A program made the translations under genes and the position numbers. Source: DAMCZI01 sp032095175 (GTDB lineage: Bacteria > Bacillota > Clostridia > Clostridiales > Caloramatoraceae). From it: 64,000 bases of DNA. Within the stretch, counting starts at the first letter, position 1, and every line of letters begins with the position of its first letter. The DNA lies in the NCBI GenBank assembly GCA_032095175.1, contig DAMCZI010000025.1:1-64000 (forward strand). Direction: 5' to 3'. Shown here one piece after another: positions 51,803 to 59,604 of this stretch. Below the pieces are notes generated by a model. It ran no database searches. It saw only the letters and a list, made by a program, of their open reading frames with translations, and was not told the origin of the DNA.

Positions 51803-52708
51803 TTACACCTCCGCTGCTGTATAGGATAATTCACTAGTTAAATAGTTTCTTATATATGAAATATCTCTAAATATTTTTTCCGCAATTTCTGGTTTGTTCA
51901 TTGTATATAGATGTATTCCATCCACTCCAAAGGATAAAAGATCTATTATTTGCTCTGTGGCATAAGCAATGCCTGCTTCCTTCAATGCTGCAGGGTTATT
52001 CTCATATTTATACAATATTCTTTGAAATTTTGGAGGAAGGGAAGCGCCACATAGCTTGGTTATTCTTTCTATCTGTTTTTTATTTATAACAGGCATAATG
52101 CCGGGAAGAACAGGAATAGAAACTCCCATTACATAAAGCTCTTCAAGAAAACCATAAAACAATTCATTATTAAAGAACAACTGTGTTATTAAAAAGTCTG
52201 CGCCTGCATCAACCTTTTCTTTTAGAAATTTTAGGTCAGAAAGCTTGCTCTTGGACTCAATGTGACCCTCAGGATAACAGGCAGCACCTACACAAAAGGT
52301 CTCTTGCTTTTTAATTTCTTTTATTAAATCCTTTGCATATTTTTTATAGACCTTGTTTATGTCAGATGCATCTTCAGAAGGCAAATCGCCTCTAAGAGCA
52401 AGGATGTTTTCAATGTTCTTATCCTTCAACTCTGAAATTATTTTTTCAAGTTCCACCTGGGATGAATTAATACAAGTAAGGTGAGCAAGGGTTTCGATAT
52501 TATATTTGTTTTTTAGAATATCTGCTATCTGAACAGTATAATCTCTGCTGCTTCCGCCAGCACCATAGGTTACACTTATAAAATCAGGTTTAATATTTTT
52601 TAGATTATCTATGGTTTCAAAGATTGTATCAATAGGGGTACTTGGTTTTGGTGGAAAGATTTCAAGAGATATTACTGGTTTGTTGTTAAAAAGTTCTTTT
52701 ATTTTCAT
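51803..52708 (-). CDS. metF: 5,10-methylenetetrahydrofolate reductase
   Basis: A 301-residue FAD enzyme that makes 5-methyl-tetrahydrofolate, the methyl donor used by MetH. Marker blocks are SLEIFPPK, VTYGAGGSSRDYT, LTCINSS, LALRGDLP, YPEGH and ITQLFF. ATG 52708 follows GAAGGAGAA; an upstream Met adds residues without a site. Fourth gene of the leftward homocysteine operon; its product feeds the methionine synthase encoded divergently at 56 kb. Confidence 0.96.
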   Translation of the reverse strand: MKIKELFNNKPVISLEIFPPKPSTPIDTIFETIDNLKNIKPDFISVTYGAGGSSRDYTVQIADILKNKYNIETLAHLTCINSSQVELEKIISELKDKNIENILALRGDLPSEDASDINKVYKKYAKDLIKEIKKQETFCVGAACYPEGHIESKSKLSDLKFLKEKVDAGADFLITQLFFNNELFYGFLEELYVMGVSIPVLPGIMPVINKKQIERITKLCGASLPPKFQRILYKYENNPAALKEAGIAYATEQIIDLLSFGVDGIHLYTMNKPEIAEKIFRDISYIRNYLTSELSYTAAEV

Positions 52709-52746
52709 AGCCTTCTCCTTCATTTATTTTTTGCGGGGAAAGTAAT

Positions 52747-53469
52747 TTAGGGTTTTACAATATTTACATTTCCATAGGCTCCCATAGTAGAGCCTATTAT
52801 AATAACTATGCCTGCAACAAGGGGAATTGTTTTGGCAAGATTTATTCCTTTTTCAATATCGAGGGGAGTTTTTATTATATTGCATATTGAAGTTGCTGCA
52901 GCATCTGCAATAAGAGTATCTCTTGAAACTACAACAACTGCATCTGCTTTGCCAAAGCTTAGAGAATGGCCTATTGTACCACTTGAGGTACAAACTCCAT
53001 TACCCTTTTCATCTCCAGAAAGCTTAAGAGCAATTTTATTAGAAAAGGGCGAGGAGCCAGCATAAATTAATACATTTCTATCAACTGAGCTTTTTAAATA
53101 AATGTCACCTCCATTTTCTAAAATTACCTCACCTGTATACTTTAAAAGTGATATACCTGCATATTGGGATATCGCACCTGCTACAGCAGCCATTGGTCCA
53201 ACTCCAGCAAGCTCTGCTGCAAAGCACATATGCTTTACTATGTCAGGTGCAGAGGTATCTGCCTTTATTGGAACAAGGCTGGTTAAAAAATCCGAATGAG
53301 TTTTAATGTAATCTTTAATTTGTCGTCTATATTCTTTAACAATATTTCTTGCTTCAAACTCAAGGTTAGAGCAAGCGGATATTTGAAGATCGGATTCATA
53401 CTCTGTTAAATTAAACTGAATTAGATCAGAAGAATTCATTCTTCTCCTATAAAGTCTTTCTTCATACAT
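52747..53469 (-). CDS. UPF0280 (COG2122) protein of the homocysteine pathway
   Basis: A 240-residue protein with ApbE-like features: MAAVAGAISQYAG, LENGGDIYL, GTIGHSLSFGKADAVVVVS and ADAAATSICN. In Methanosarcina acetivorans the COG2122 protein (MA1715, from memory) is needed together with COG1900 and a ferredoxin for homocysteine synthesis from aspartate semialdehyde. Its exact step is not established. Here it is third in an operon with those same partners, which supports that role. The ATG follows GTGGTGAT. Confidence 0.88.
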   Translation of the reverse strand: MYEERLYRRRMNSSDLIQFNLTEYESDLQISACSNLEFEARNIVKEYRRQIKDYIKTHSDFLTSLVPIKADTSAPDIVKHMCFAAELAGVGPMAAVAGAISQYAGISLLKYTGEVILENGGDIYLKSSVDRNVLIYAGSSPFSNKIALKLSGDEKGNGVCTSSGTIGHSLSFGKADAVVVVSRDTLIADAAATSICNIIKTPLDIEKGINLAKTIPLVAGIVIIIGSTMGAYGNVNIVKP

Positions 53470-53482
53470 GCTATCACCACTA

Positions 53483-53665
53483 TTACACTTTTTTTATAGC
53501 CCTTGATGGACAAGCTTCGATACATAGGCCACAATTATTACAGTTTTCATCAACAAATATGAGGGCTTTAGAGTTGTTTTCAAGTATTAGTGCATTGGAT
53601 GGGCAAACTCCTGTGCATGCACCACAGTCAACGCATTTTTCAATTTCTATTAATGTTCTAGACAT
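53483..53665 (-). CDS. 2[4Fe-4S] ferredoxin
   Basis: A 60-residue ferredoxin with two CxxCxxCxxxCP clusters (CVDCGACTGVCP and CNNCGLCIEACP). It overlaps the DUF39 gene stop by one base. In the methanogen homologue the ferredoxin is joined to an NIL domain; here the NIL domain is missing. It is likely the electron carrier for sulfur insertion by the upstream protein. Confidence 0.93.
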   Translation of the reverse strand: MSRTLIEIEKCVDCGACTGVCPSNALILENNSKALIFVDENCNNCGLCIEACPSRAIKKV

Positions 53666-54825
53666 TATAAAACCTCCTCTAAGGTATTTAATGAAGTTAC
53701 ATTTGGAAAAGCCTTTATAGGCTCCTGCAAGGTAAACTTATCTTCCTTCACCCATCTTTTAAGCTCCTGAGCAATCTTTCGTGCTTTGTTTAAGCTAGAT
53801 AGAGGTGCCGTTTTAATGTTTTGGTTATTTAGGGTAATGGAACCACTCTGGAGTTCCTTATAACTAACCTTATCTAAACTTGGCTTTGATAAGGTTGGAA
53901 CACTGTAATCAACAATATAGGTGTATATATCTTCATTTTTAACTGCAAGGTTTTTTAGCAGGTCCTCATCTAGAACGGGTATTGGTATTCCTATTCCAAC
54001 AAACATTGAGGTACCATAACCAGTCATTACAGCAGGGCTTATATACTCAGTGGACATCGCCTTTAGATCACCTATAACTGCAAGGGTTGCTGCCGATGAA
54101 AGAGGAATCCCATTTTCATCCCTTGGCTTATTATTGTTGAATTGTGTTCCCTGCCATGAAATATAGCCTGGAGCTCCAGCAAAAAATATTTTTGTGCCAA
54201 TACCAATGGTTCTAAGGTATGGGTCCTTCAATAAGGGACTTAGTTCTCCAGAAGTGGAGTAGTTTATATTTCCCTTGTTTGGCTTTAAAACTCCCATGTA
54301 TGTATGTAATACTCTATCAGAGGTATTTATGGCTGCAGAATAATTTTGGTAGCAGTTTCTTGGATTAAAAAGGTATGCTTCGTTAATGGAATCCTTTGTA
54401 ATCCAAGTTTCGATTTCTTTTCTAGGATAACAGTCTGTTCCAGGGGAATTTGCCTTTAACTTTACTCTCTTTCCATCAATTAGGTCACATATAACATGGG
54501 CGCCACCATATTCAATACCTTTATCCTTTGAGGGCTCTGTTGCTCCAATATATGCATCAACTGCTGCAAGGCCAGCATAAGCTGGAACGTTGTTTAGAAG
54601 GACCTCACTCATTCTTATTGGAGGCTCCGAGTGGCCAAAGTTTAAGAAGGCACCGGATGAGCACATTGGGCCAAAGGTTGCAGTAGTAACAACATCAACA
54701 TACTTTGCTGCTTTTGAAACACCTTTTTCCTCTACAATATCGATGAGTTCCTCGGCTGTAACAACAACTGCGGTTCCATTTTTGATTTTTTCATTAATTT
54801 CTTCATAGGATTTTTTAATTGTCAT
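53665..54825 (-). CDS. Homocysteine biosynthesis protein (HcyBio, DUF39/COG1900)
   Basis: A 386-residue protein of the family that, with a ferredoxin, inserts sulfide into aspartate semialdehyde to make homocysteine directly, bypassing cysteine and cystathionine. Cys55 (FGPMCSSGAF) and Cys132 (GTDCYP) occupy the positions of the two functional Cys reported for the methanogen protein, as I recall. It lacks the C-terminal CBS domains present in the archaeal form. The ATG follows AGGAGGTT. It is first gene behind two SAM-I riboswitches. Confidence 0.92.
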   Translation of the reverse strand: MTIKKSYEEINEKIKNGTAVVVTAEELIDIVEEKGVSKAAKYVDVVTTATFGPMCSSGAFLNFGHSEPPIRMSEVLLNNVPAYAGLAAVDAYIGATEPSKDKGIEYGGAHVICDLIDGKRVKLKANSPGTDCYPRKEIETWITKDSINEAYLFNPRNCYQNYSAAINTSDRVLHTYMGVLKPNKGNINYSTSGELSPLLKDPYLRTIGIGTKIFFAGAPGYISWQGTQFNNNKPRDENGIPLSSAATLAVIGDLKAMSTEYISPAVMTGYGTSMFVGIGIPIPVLDEDLLKNLAVKNEDIYTYIVDYSVPTLSKPSLDKVSYKELQSGSITLNNQNIKTAPLSSLNKARKIAQELKRWVKEDKFTLQEPIKAFPNVTSLNTLEEVL

Positions 54826-54854
54826 AAATTCTAACCTCCTAGTTAATAATTTGA

Positions 54855-54888
54855 AATAAAAAAGCTGCTTTCAATAAGAAAGCAGCTT
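54855..54888 (-). terminator. Riboswitch-controlled terminator, proximal copy
   Basis: Read leftward: AAGCTGCTTT / AAAGCAGCTT (54879-54888 with 54862-54871) followed by a TTTTTT run. It is the expression platform of the proximal SAM-I riboswitch: SAM binding should favour this hairpin and stop the operon's transcription. Confidence 0.9.
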
Positions 54889-54912
54889 AAATATGCACAA
54901 AAAAGCTGTTCC

Positions 54913-55016
54913 TTATCTCTCAGAAATAAATCTGCAGGAATTGACACCGCTGCACCTAATGATAGTGCCGGTTGTCGGGCTTCATCGGGCCAGTCCCTCC
55001 GCCTCTCTTGATAAGA
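54913..55016 (-). ncRNA. SAM-I riboswitch (S-box), proximal copy
   Basis: Read leftward: CTTATCAAGAGAGGCGGAGG, GACTGGCCCGATGAAGCCCG, GCAGCGGTGTCAATTCCTGC and GAGAGATAAG, which is the full S-box core with P1 closed by CTTATC/GATAAG. It lies about 90 bases before the HcyBio start, with its own terminator. Transcription stops when SAM is plentiful. Confidence 0.97.
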
Positions 55017-55103
55017 AAAAGTGTTTTATAATATTTAGTTTTAATATGTAATATAAATCATTAATTATCAGGATTACAGCTTTTTAATCAATGGATTTTA
55101 GGC

Positions 55104-55135
55104 AATAAAAAAGCTGTTCCCAATAAGAGAACAGC
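55104..55135 (-). terminator. Riboswitch-controlled terminator, distal copy
   Basis: Read leftward: GCTGTTC/GAACAGC (55129-55135 with 55113-55119) followed by TTTTTTATT. It belongs to the distal SAM-I riboswitch. Confidence 0.9.
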
Positions 55136-55157
55136 AAAAAATACATCTCACTGTCTT

Positions 55158-55261
55158 CTTATCTCTCAGAAATAAATCTGCAGGAATTGACACCGTTACA
55201 CCTGATGAAAGTGTTGGTTGTCGGGCTTCATTGGGCCGGTCCCTCCGCCTCTCTTGATAAG
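55158..55261 (-). ncRNA. SAM-I riboswitch (S-box), distal copy
   Basis: This is a second full aptamer, nearly identical to the proximal one in its core (same GAGAGGCGGAGG, ATGAAGCCCGACAACC and AATTCCTGCAG blocks) but with substitutions in outer stems. With its own terminator it makes a tandem: the transcript must read through two SAM-sensitive stops before HcyBio. Confidence 0.97.
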
Positions 55262-55283
55262 AAGTTGTTATTCGAATGATGTA

Positions 55284-55312
55284 ATTGTAAATTAGAAATT
55301 TATAAATGTCAA
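55284..55312 (-). promoter_or_regulatory. Promoter of the homocysteine operon
   Basis: Read leftward: TTGACA (55307-55312), 17-base spacer, TACAAT (55284-55289). It places the start of RNA just before the distal riboswitch. Confidence 0.75.
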
Positions 55313-55337
55313 TAGCAATATGTTAAAAAAATAATAT

Positions 55338-55366
55338 TTGCATAAAAGAAACTTTTGGATTATTAT
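55338..55366 (+). promoter_or_regulatory. Promoter of the metH unit
   Basis: TTGCAT (55338-55343), 17-base spacer, TATTAT (55361-55366), about 20 bases before the first gene. There is no room for a riboswitch between it and the start codon. Confidence 0.55.
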
Positions 55367-55392
55367 ATTATAAAATTGCGGGGGAAGATGAA

Positions 55393-56058
55393 ATGAAAAT
55401 TGATAAAGGTGAAGTATTAAGATATTTAGGGTATAAAAATCAACTTATTGATGAAAAATTAACAGTGCTTATAGATGAATGTATAGGGGAGGTTATAGAT
55501 ATATCAAGGGGAAAATATGTCTATAACATTTTTGATATAAAAAAAGAAAGTGAGGGTATTTTGCTTTTAAATACAGTGCTCTATCTTAGAGGAAAGAATA
55601 TATATGAGCATCTTAAGGAATCTGAAAGATGTGCTCTTTTGGCAGTTACCCTTGGTTTGGAAATGGATAAAAGAATAGCCTTTTATTCAAAGTTTAACAT
55701 TACAAAGGCGGTTATAATGGATGCATGCGCATCCACTGCTGTTGAAGCTCTTTGTGATATAGTACAGTGTGAAATTGAAGAAACTGCAGGTGAATCAGGT
55801 CTTTATATAACAAAAAGATATAGTCCTGGATATGGAGATTTTTTAATAGAGCAGCAAAGGGGAATTATAAATATTCTTGATTGTGAAAGAAAAATAGGAT
55901 TAACACTTACAGATAGTTTTTTAATGCTCCCAAGAAAATCAGTGACTGCTGTGATTGGCTTAGGGAAAAGTAGCAAGGTTGAAAATGAAGAAAAATGTAA
56001 GCGATGCAGTATGAAAAACTGTATTTACAGAAAGGTTGGAAAAGGTTGTGAAGGATAA
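55393..56058 (+). CDS. Free-standing methionine synthase activation-domain protein
   Basis: A 221-residue protein matching the SAM-binding reactivation domain that is fused to the C-terminus of E. coli MetH. Signature blocks: GLEMDKRIAFYS, ITKRYSPGYGDFLIEQQRGI, and SVTAVIGLGKSS; four Cys near the C-terminus (CKRCSMKNCIYRKVGKGC) look like a zinc or iron-sulfur site absent from the fused form. It likely re-methylates oxidized cob(II)alamin on MetH with SAM. metH starts 23 bases inside its end. Confidence 0.88.
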   Translation: MKIDKGEVLRYLGYKNQLIDEKLTVLIDECIGEVIDISRGKYVYNIFDIKKESEGILLLNTVLYLRGKNIYEHLKESERCALLAVTLGLEMDKRIAFYSKFNITKAVIMDACASTAVEALCDIVQCEIEETAGESGLYITKRYSPGYGDFLIEQQRGIINILDCERKIGLTLTDSFLMLPRKSVTAVIGLGKSSKVENEEKCKRCSMKNCIYRKVGKGCEG

Positions 56059-58411
56059 TATAGATTTCAATAAATTTTTGTTTTTTGATGGAGCAATGGG
56101 AACTATGCTTCAAAGATACGGAATGAAGCAGGGAGAAGTTCCTGAAGTTTTTAATATTCTCTATCCTGAAGTTATTGAGGATATACATAATGCTTATATA
56201 AATGCAGGCAGTGATATAATTACAACCAATACCTTCGGTGCCAACAGATTTAAATTAAATGGTACGGGTTATGGGGTGGAAGAGATTGTAAAAAGAGCAG
56301 TTGAAATAGGGAAAAGAGCAGCCAATGGGAAGCTTGTAGCTCTTGATATTGGGCCTACTGGAAAGCTTATGGCACCTGTTGGAGAGCTTGAGTTCAATGA
56401 AGCTTATGGTGCCTTTAGGGAACAGGTTATTGCTGGAAGAGATGCTGATTTAATACTTATAGAAACAATGTCGGATATTTATGAAGCAAAAACTGCAGTG
56501 CTTGCAGCAAAGGAAAACAGCAACCTCCCTGTTATATGCACAATGACATTTCAAAGAGATGGAAGAACGCTGACTGGAACGGATCCAGTAACAATGGTTA
56601 ACATACTTCAAGGTCTTGATGTTGATGCTCTGGGTGTAAACTGTTCTTTAGGACCTAAGGAGATGCTCTCAATAGTAGATAGTATTCTTAAATATTCAAA
56701 GGTTCCTGTTATAGTACAGCCTAATGCAGGATTGCCAGCCATTATATATGGAAAAACAGTATATAATATTGAACCGGTTGAGTTTGCAGGTTATTGCAAG
56801 ATAATGGCTGAAAAGGGAGTTACAATATTTGGGGGATGCTGTGGTACCAATCCTGACTTTATTTCTATGCTTAAAAATGATGTTAGCCAGGTTAAACCAA
56901 TAAAAAGAAATCCACAGGAAATAACAGCTGTTAGCTCATCATTAACGACGGTATTTATTGGTGATGGAGTTAAAATAATAGGAGAAAGGATAAACCCGAC
57001 AGGAAAAAAGAAGCTTAAGGAAGCTTTGAGAAGTAATAATATTGAATATATACTAAGAGAAGCAGTAAACCAAAGAGATGCAGGAGCGGATATACTTGAT
57101 GTAAATATTGGACTTCCTGAGATAGATGAAGAGAAGGTTATGACTAGTGTTGTTAAAGAAATTCAAAGTGTAATAAGCCTCCCACTTCAGATAGATAGCT
57201 CAAGCCCAGAGGTTATTGAGAAGGCAGTAAGAATATATAATGGCAAACCCCTTATAAATTCGGTAAATGGTAAAGAAGAGATAATGGATAAAATATTCCC
57301 TATTGCAAAGAAATATGGAGCATGTATAGTTGGATTAACCATTGACGAGAATGGCATTCCTACAGATGCTGAAGGAAGGTACAGGATAGCTGAAAAAATA
57401 ATAAATAGAGCTTTAGAATATGAAATTCCTAAAGAGAATATTATAATTGACTGTCTCGTGTTAACAGCATCTGCTCAGCAAAAAGAGGTAAAAGAAACAA
57501 TAAAAGCTGTTTTAATGGTGAAGAATAGGCTTAAAGTCAAGATTACCCTTGGTGTAAGCAATGTATCCTTTGGTCTTCCTGAAAGGGGGATTTTAAACAA
57601 AACCTTTTTGGCAGCAGCATTAACTGCAGGCCTTGATGCTCCTATACTAAACCCCCTTGATAAAGAAATGCTTGATACAATAAGTGCTTTTAATGTTCTA
57701 TGGAATAATGACAGGGAAGCCAAAATGTATATTGATAAATATTCCAGAAGAGCTGAGGAACCTGAAAATAGTTCTATAGATGATAAAAAAGATATAGTAA
57801 AGATAATAATTGATGGACTTAAAGAAGAGGTTATAAGTACTGTAACTGAGCTTTTAAATGAAATACCTCCAATGGACATTGTAAATAATTATCTTATACC
57901 ATCCCTTGATATAGTAGGTGAAAGATTTGAAAAGGGGGATATATTTCTTCCACAGCTTATACAATCTGCAGAGACTGTGAAAGCAGCCTTTGAGATAATT
58001 AAAGGAAAAATGGATAAAGGTAAATATGATTCAAATTTAAGCAAAGGTAAAATAGTTATTGCAACGGTTAGAGGAGATATACACGACATTGGTAAAAATA
58101 TTGTAAAGCTTTTGCTTCAAAATTATGGATTTGATGTTTATGATCTTGGCAAGGATGTGTCTAAGGAAGAAATAATAGAGAAGATAAAGAAAGAAAAAAT
58201 AAAGCTTGTTGGGCTAAGTGCGCTTATGACGACAACTGTAAAGAGTATGGAAGAAACTATAAAAGCAATCAGGGAAAATGACCTGGATTGCAGAGTAATG
58301 GTTGGAGGGGCTGTATTAAATGACGAATATGCTTCTATGATAGGCGCAGACTATTATGCAAAGGATGCAAATCATTCTGTTAAAATCGCGCAGGAGTTTT
58401 TTGGTCTATAG
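56036..58411 (+). CDS. metH: Cobalamin-dependent methionine synthase lacking the activation domain
   Basis: A 791-residue enzyme moving a methyl group from methyl-tetrahydrofolate via cobalamin to homocysteine. The domains are in order: homocysteine S-methyltransferase (about 15-285; zinc ligands Cys203, Cys268, Cys269), pterin binding (about 318-570; IIGERINPTGKKK), helical cap and B12-binding domain (DIHDIG, axial His683). E. coli MetH has about 1,230 residues; the missing C-terminal activation domain is encoded by the previous gene. TTG 56036 is given; GTG 56048 is equally possible. The overlap implies translational coupling. Confidence 0.95.
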   Translation: MEKVVKDNIDFNKFLFFDGAMGTMLQRYGMKQGEVPEVFNILYPEVIEDIHNAYINAGSDIITTNTFGANRFKLNGTGYGVEEIVKRAVEIGKRAANGKLVALDIGPTGKLMAPVGELEFNEAYGAFREQVIAGRDADLILIETMSDIYEAKTAVLAAKENSNLPVICTMTFQRDGRTLTGTDPVTMVNILQGLDVDALGVNCSLGPKEMLSIVDSILKYSKVPVIVQPNAGLPAIIYGKTVYNIEPVEFAGYCKIMAEKGVTIFGGCCGTNPDFISMLKNDVSQVKPIKRNPQEITAVSSSLTTVFIGDGVKIIGERINPTGKKKLKEALRSNNIEYILREAVNQRDAGADILDVNIGLPEIDEEKVMTSVVKEIQSVISLPLQIDSSSPEVIEKAVRIYNGKPLINSVNGKEEIMDKIFPIAKKYGACIVGLTIDENGIPTDAEGRYRIAEKIINRALEYEIPKENIIIDCLVLTASAQQKEVKETIKAVLMVKNRLKVKITLGVSNVSFGLPERGILNKTFLAAALTAGLDAPILNPLDKEMLDTISAFNVLWNNDREAKMYIDKYSRRAEEPENSSIDDKKDIVKIIIDGLKEEVISTVTELLNEIPPMDIVNNYLIPSLDIVGERFEKGDIFLPQLIQSAETVKAAFEIIKGKMDKGKYDSNLSKGKIVIATVRGDIHDIGKNIVKLLLQNYGFDVYDLGKDVSKEEIIEKIKKEKIKLVGLSALMTTTVKSMEETIKAIRENDLDCRVMVGGAVLNDEYASMIGADYYAKDANHSVKIAQEFFGL

Positions 58412-58426
58412 TAGAGAACATATGAT

Positions 58427-58456
58427 TTGCAAAATGATGCATTTATGTAATATAAT
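58427..58456 (+). promoter_or_regulatory. Promoter of the LysE-type exporter gene
   Basis: TTGCAA (58427-58432), 18-base spacer, TATAAT (58451-58456), 35 bases before the ATG. Confidence 0.6.
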
Positions 58457-58491
58457 ACACTTAAAAGTCTTGAATAAAGGGAGCAATTTAA

Positions 58492-59163
58492 ATGAGCAGT
58501 TTTTACATATTACTTATTAGGGCCCTCTATACTGGCTTGGCTACAGGTATTGTCATTGCAATACCAATGGGGCCTGCAGGAATTGAATCTGTAAGATGGA
58601 CTATTTCAAAGGGGTTTAAAAATGGAATAAAGGTTGCAATTGGTGCATTGATTGCAGATGCCATTGATGTTATGCTTATTAATTTTGGATTGCTGGAGCT
58701 GATTGAAACCAATAAGCTTCTGGAAGTATTCTTTTGGATGCTTTCAGGTGTAATCATTTTTTTAATAGGCTATAAGGCAATTAAGAATAAGAAGAGCAAA
58801 TCTGGTGAAAATGAAGAGGACATTTTAGAGAAGAAGGAAGTACAATCTCGACCTGTATTTACAGGATTTATTGTTAACTTCTCTAATCCCATGACTCACT
58901 TTTTTTGGTTAACATTAAGCAGCACTGTAATAAGAGTTTGGCGTCATGCAGGTAAGCTTCCCTATTTTATATTTGCAGTTTCCATGCTGACAGGTATGTT
59001 TATAAGTCTTTTTGGTATCAATTTTTTAGTATCAAAGGGTAGAAAAATTGCACCGTCAAAGGCGTCAGGGAAAGTCACAGATTTGTTGTCCTATGGAATA
59101 GCAATAATAGGGATAGGTTTCTTTGCATATGGGATGTACAAATTATATGTGTTTATGAAGTAA
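58492..59163 (+). CDS. LysE/RhtB-family amino-acid exporter
   Basis: A 223-residue membrane protein with about six helices and the family motif GIVIAIPMGPAGIES near the N-terminus; NFSNPMTHFFWL is the second conserved block. Members export amino acids such as lysine, threonine or homoserine. The ATG follows AAAGGGAG. It is next to the methionine genes, so export of a related amino acid is conceivable, but it has its own promoter. Confidence 0.88.
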   Translation: MSSFYILLIRALYTGLATGIVIAIPMGPAGIESVRWTISKGFKNGIKVAIGALIADAIDVMLINFGLLELIETNKLLEVFFWMLSGVIIFLIGYKAIKNKKSKSGENEEDILEKKEVQSRPVFTGFIVNFSNPMTHFFWLTLSSTVIRVWRHAGKLPYFIFAVSMLTGMFISLFGINFLVSKGRKIAPSKASGKVTDLLSYGIAIIGIGFFAYGMYKLYVFMK

Positions 59164-59232
59164 AGTAATAGTCTTGGTACAAGTGCCAGACACGGGTCAC
59201 TTAATAGTGGCTTAATATTGTATATAGAAAAT

Positions 59233-59261
59233 TTGATTTTCATATCTTATTTTGATATAAT
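59233..59261 (+). promoter_or_regulatory. Strong promoter of a short structured transcript
   Basis: TTGATT (59233-59238), exact 17-base spacer, TATAAT (59256-59261). Confidence 0.75.
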
Positions 59262-59267
59262 AAATTT

Positions 59268-59371
59268 AATTAGATAGTGCATGAATCGGTTGGACGAATT
59301 TTTATTCGTTTTCAAGAGTTTTAGCTTCTGGGGTGGGAAGTTCATTTAATGAACTTCCCACCCTTTTTTTA
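59268..59371 (+). ncRNA. Candidate small RNA or attenuated leader of about 100 nt
   Basis: Between a near-consensus promoter and a very strong terminator lies a stretch with no ORF and a small ACGAAT/ATTCGT hairpin (59294-59309). The terminator GGGTGGGAAGTTCATT / AATGAACTTCCCACCC (from 59331) ends in seven T residues. It could be an independent sRNA or a leader controlling the 38-residue ORF that begins 28 bases later. It matches no riboswitch class that I know. Confidence 0.5.
59331..59371 (+). terminator. Terminator of the short transcript
   Basis: A 16-bp near-continuous stem (AAGTTCATT meets AATGAACTT at the tip) is followed by TTTTTTT. Very strong. Confidence 0.9.
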
Positions 59372-59398
59372 TTTATATTAAAAAAGAGGTGAGTTTAT

Positions 59399-59515
59399 AT
59401 GTCAGCACAGGATATATTAATATTCGTACTATTAGGTTTTGTTGTAGCAGGATTCATTTATTTTCATTTTGTTTTTCCAAAGAAGAATAAAGATGAAGAG
59501 AACAATGAAAAATAA
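59399..59515 (+). CDS. 38-residue single-span membrane peptide
   Basis: MSAQDILIFVLLGFVVAGF begins a short protein with one transmembrane helix (about residues 6-27) and a charged tail (KKNKDEENNEK). The ATG has AAGAGGTGAG at a proper distance. Its ORF is too short to stand out by length, but the good start site, membrane-helix design and terminator behind it support a real gene. Function unknown. Confidence 0.6.
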   Translation: MSAQDILIFVLLGFVVAGFIYFHFVFPKKNKDEENNEK

Positions 59516-59545
59516 AGAATGTTATGTGGCTAGAGTTTAATTTTA

Positions 59546-59596
59546 AAAAACAGGCCATGGCAATCTGTAATTTGATTACCTATGACCTGTTTTTGC
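59546..59596. terminator. Bidirectional terminator
   Basis: AAAACAGG..CATGG..CAATC pairs with GATTACC..ATGACCTGTTTT. A/T runs on both sides suit both the small peptide gene and the leftward VanW gene. Confidence 0.7.
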
Positions 59597-59604
59597 ATGC
59601 TTTA

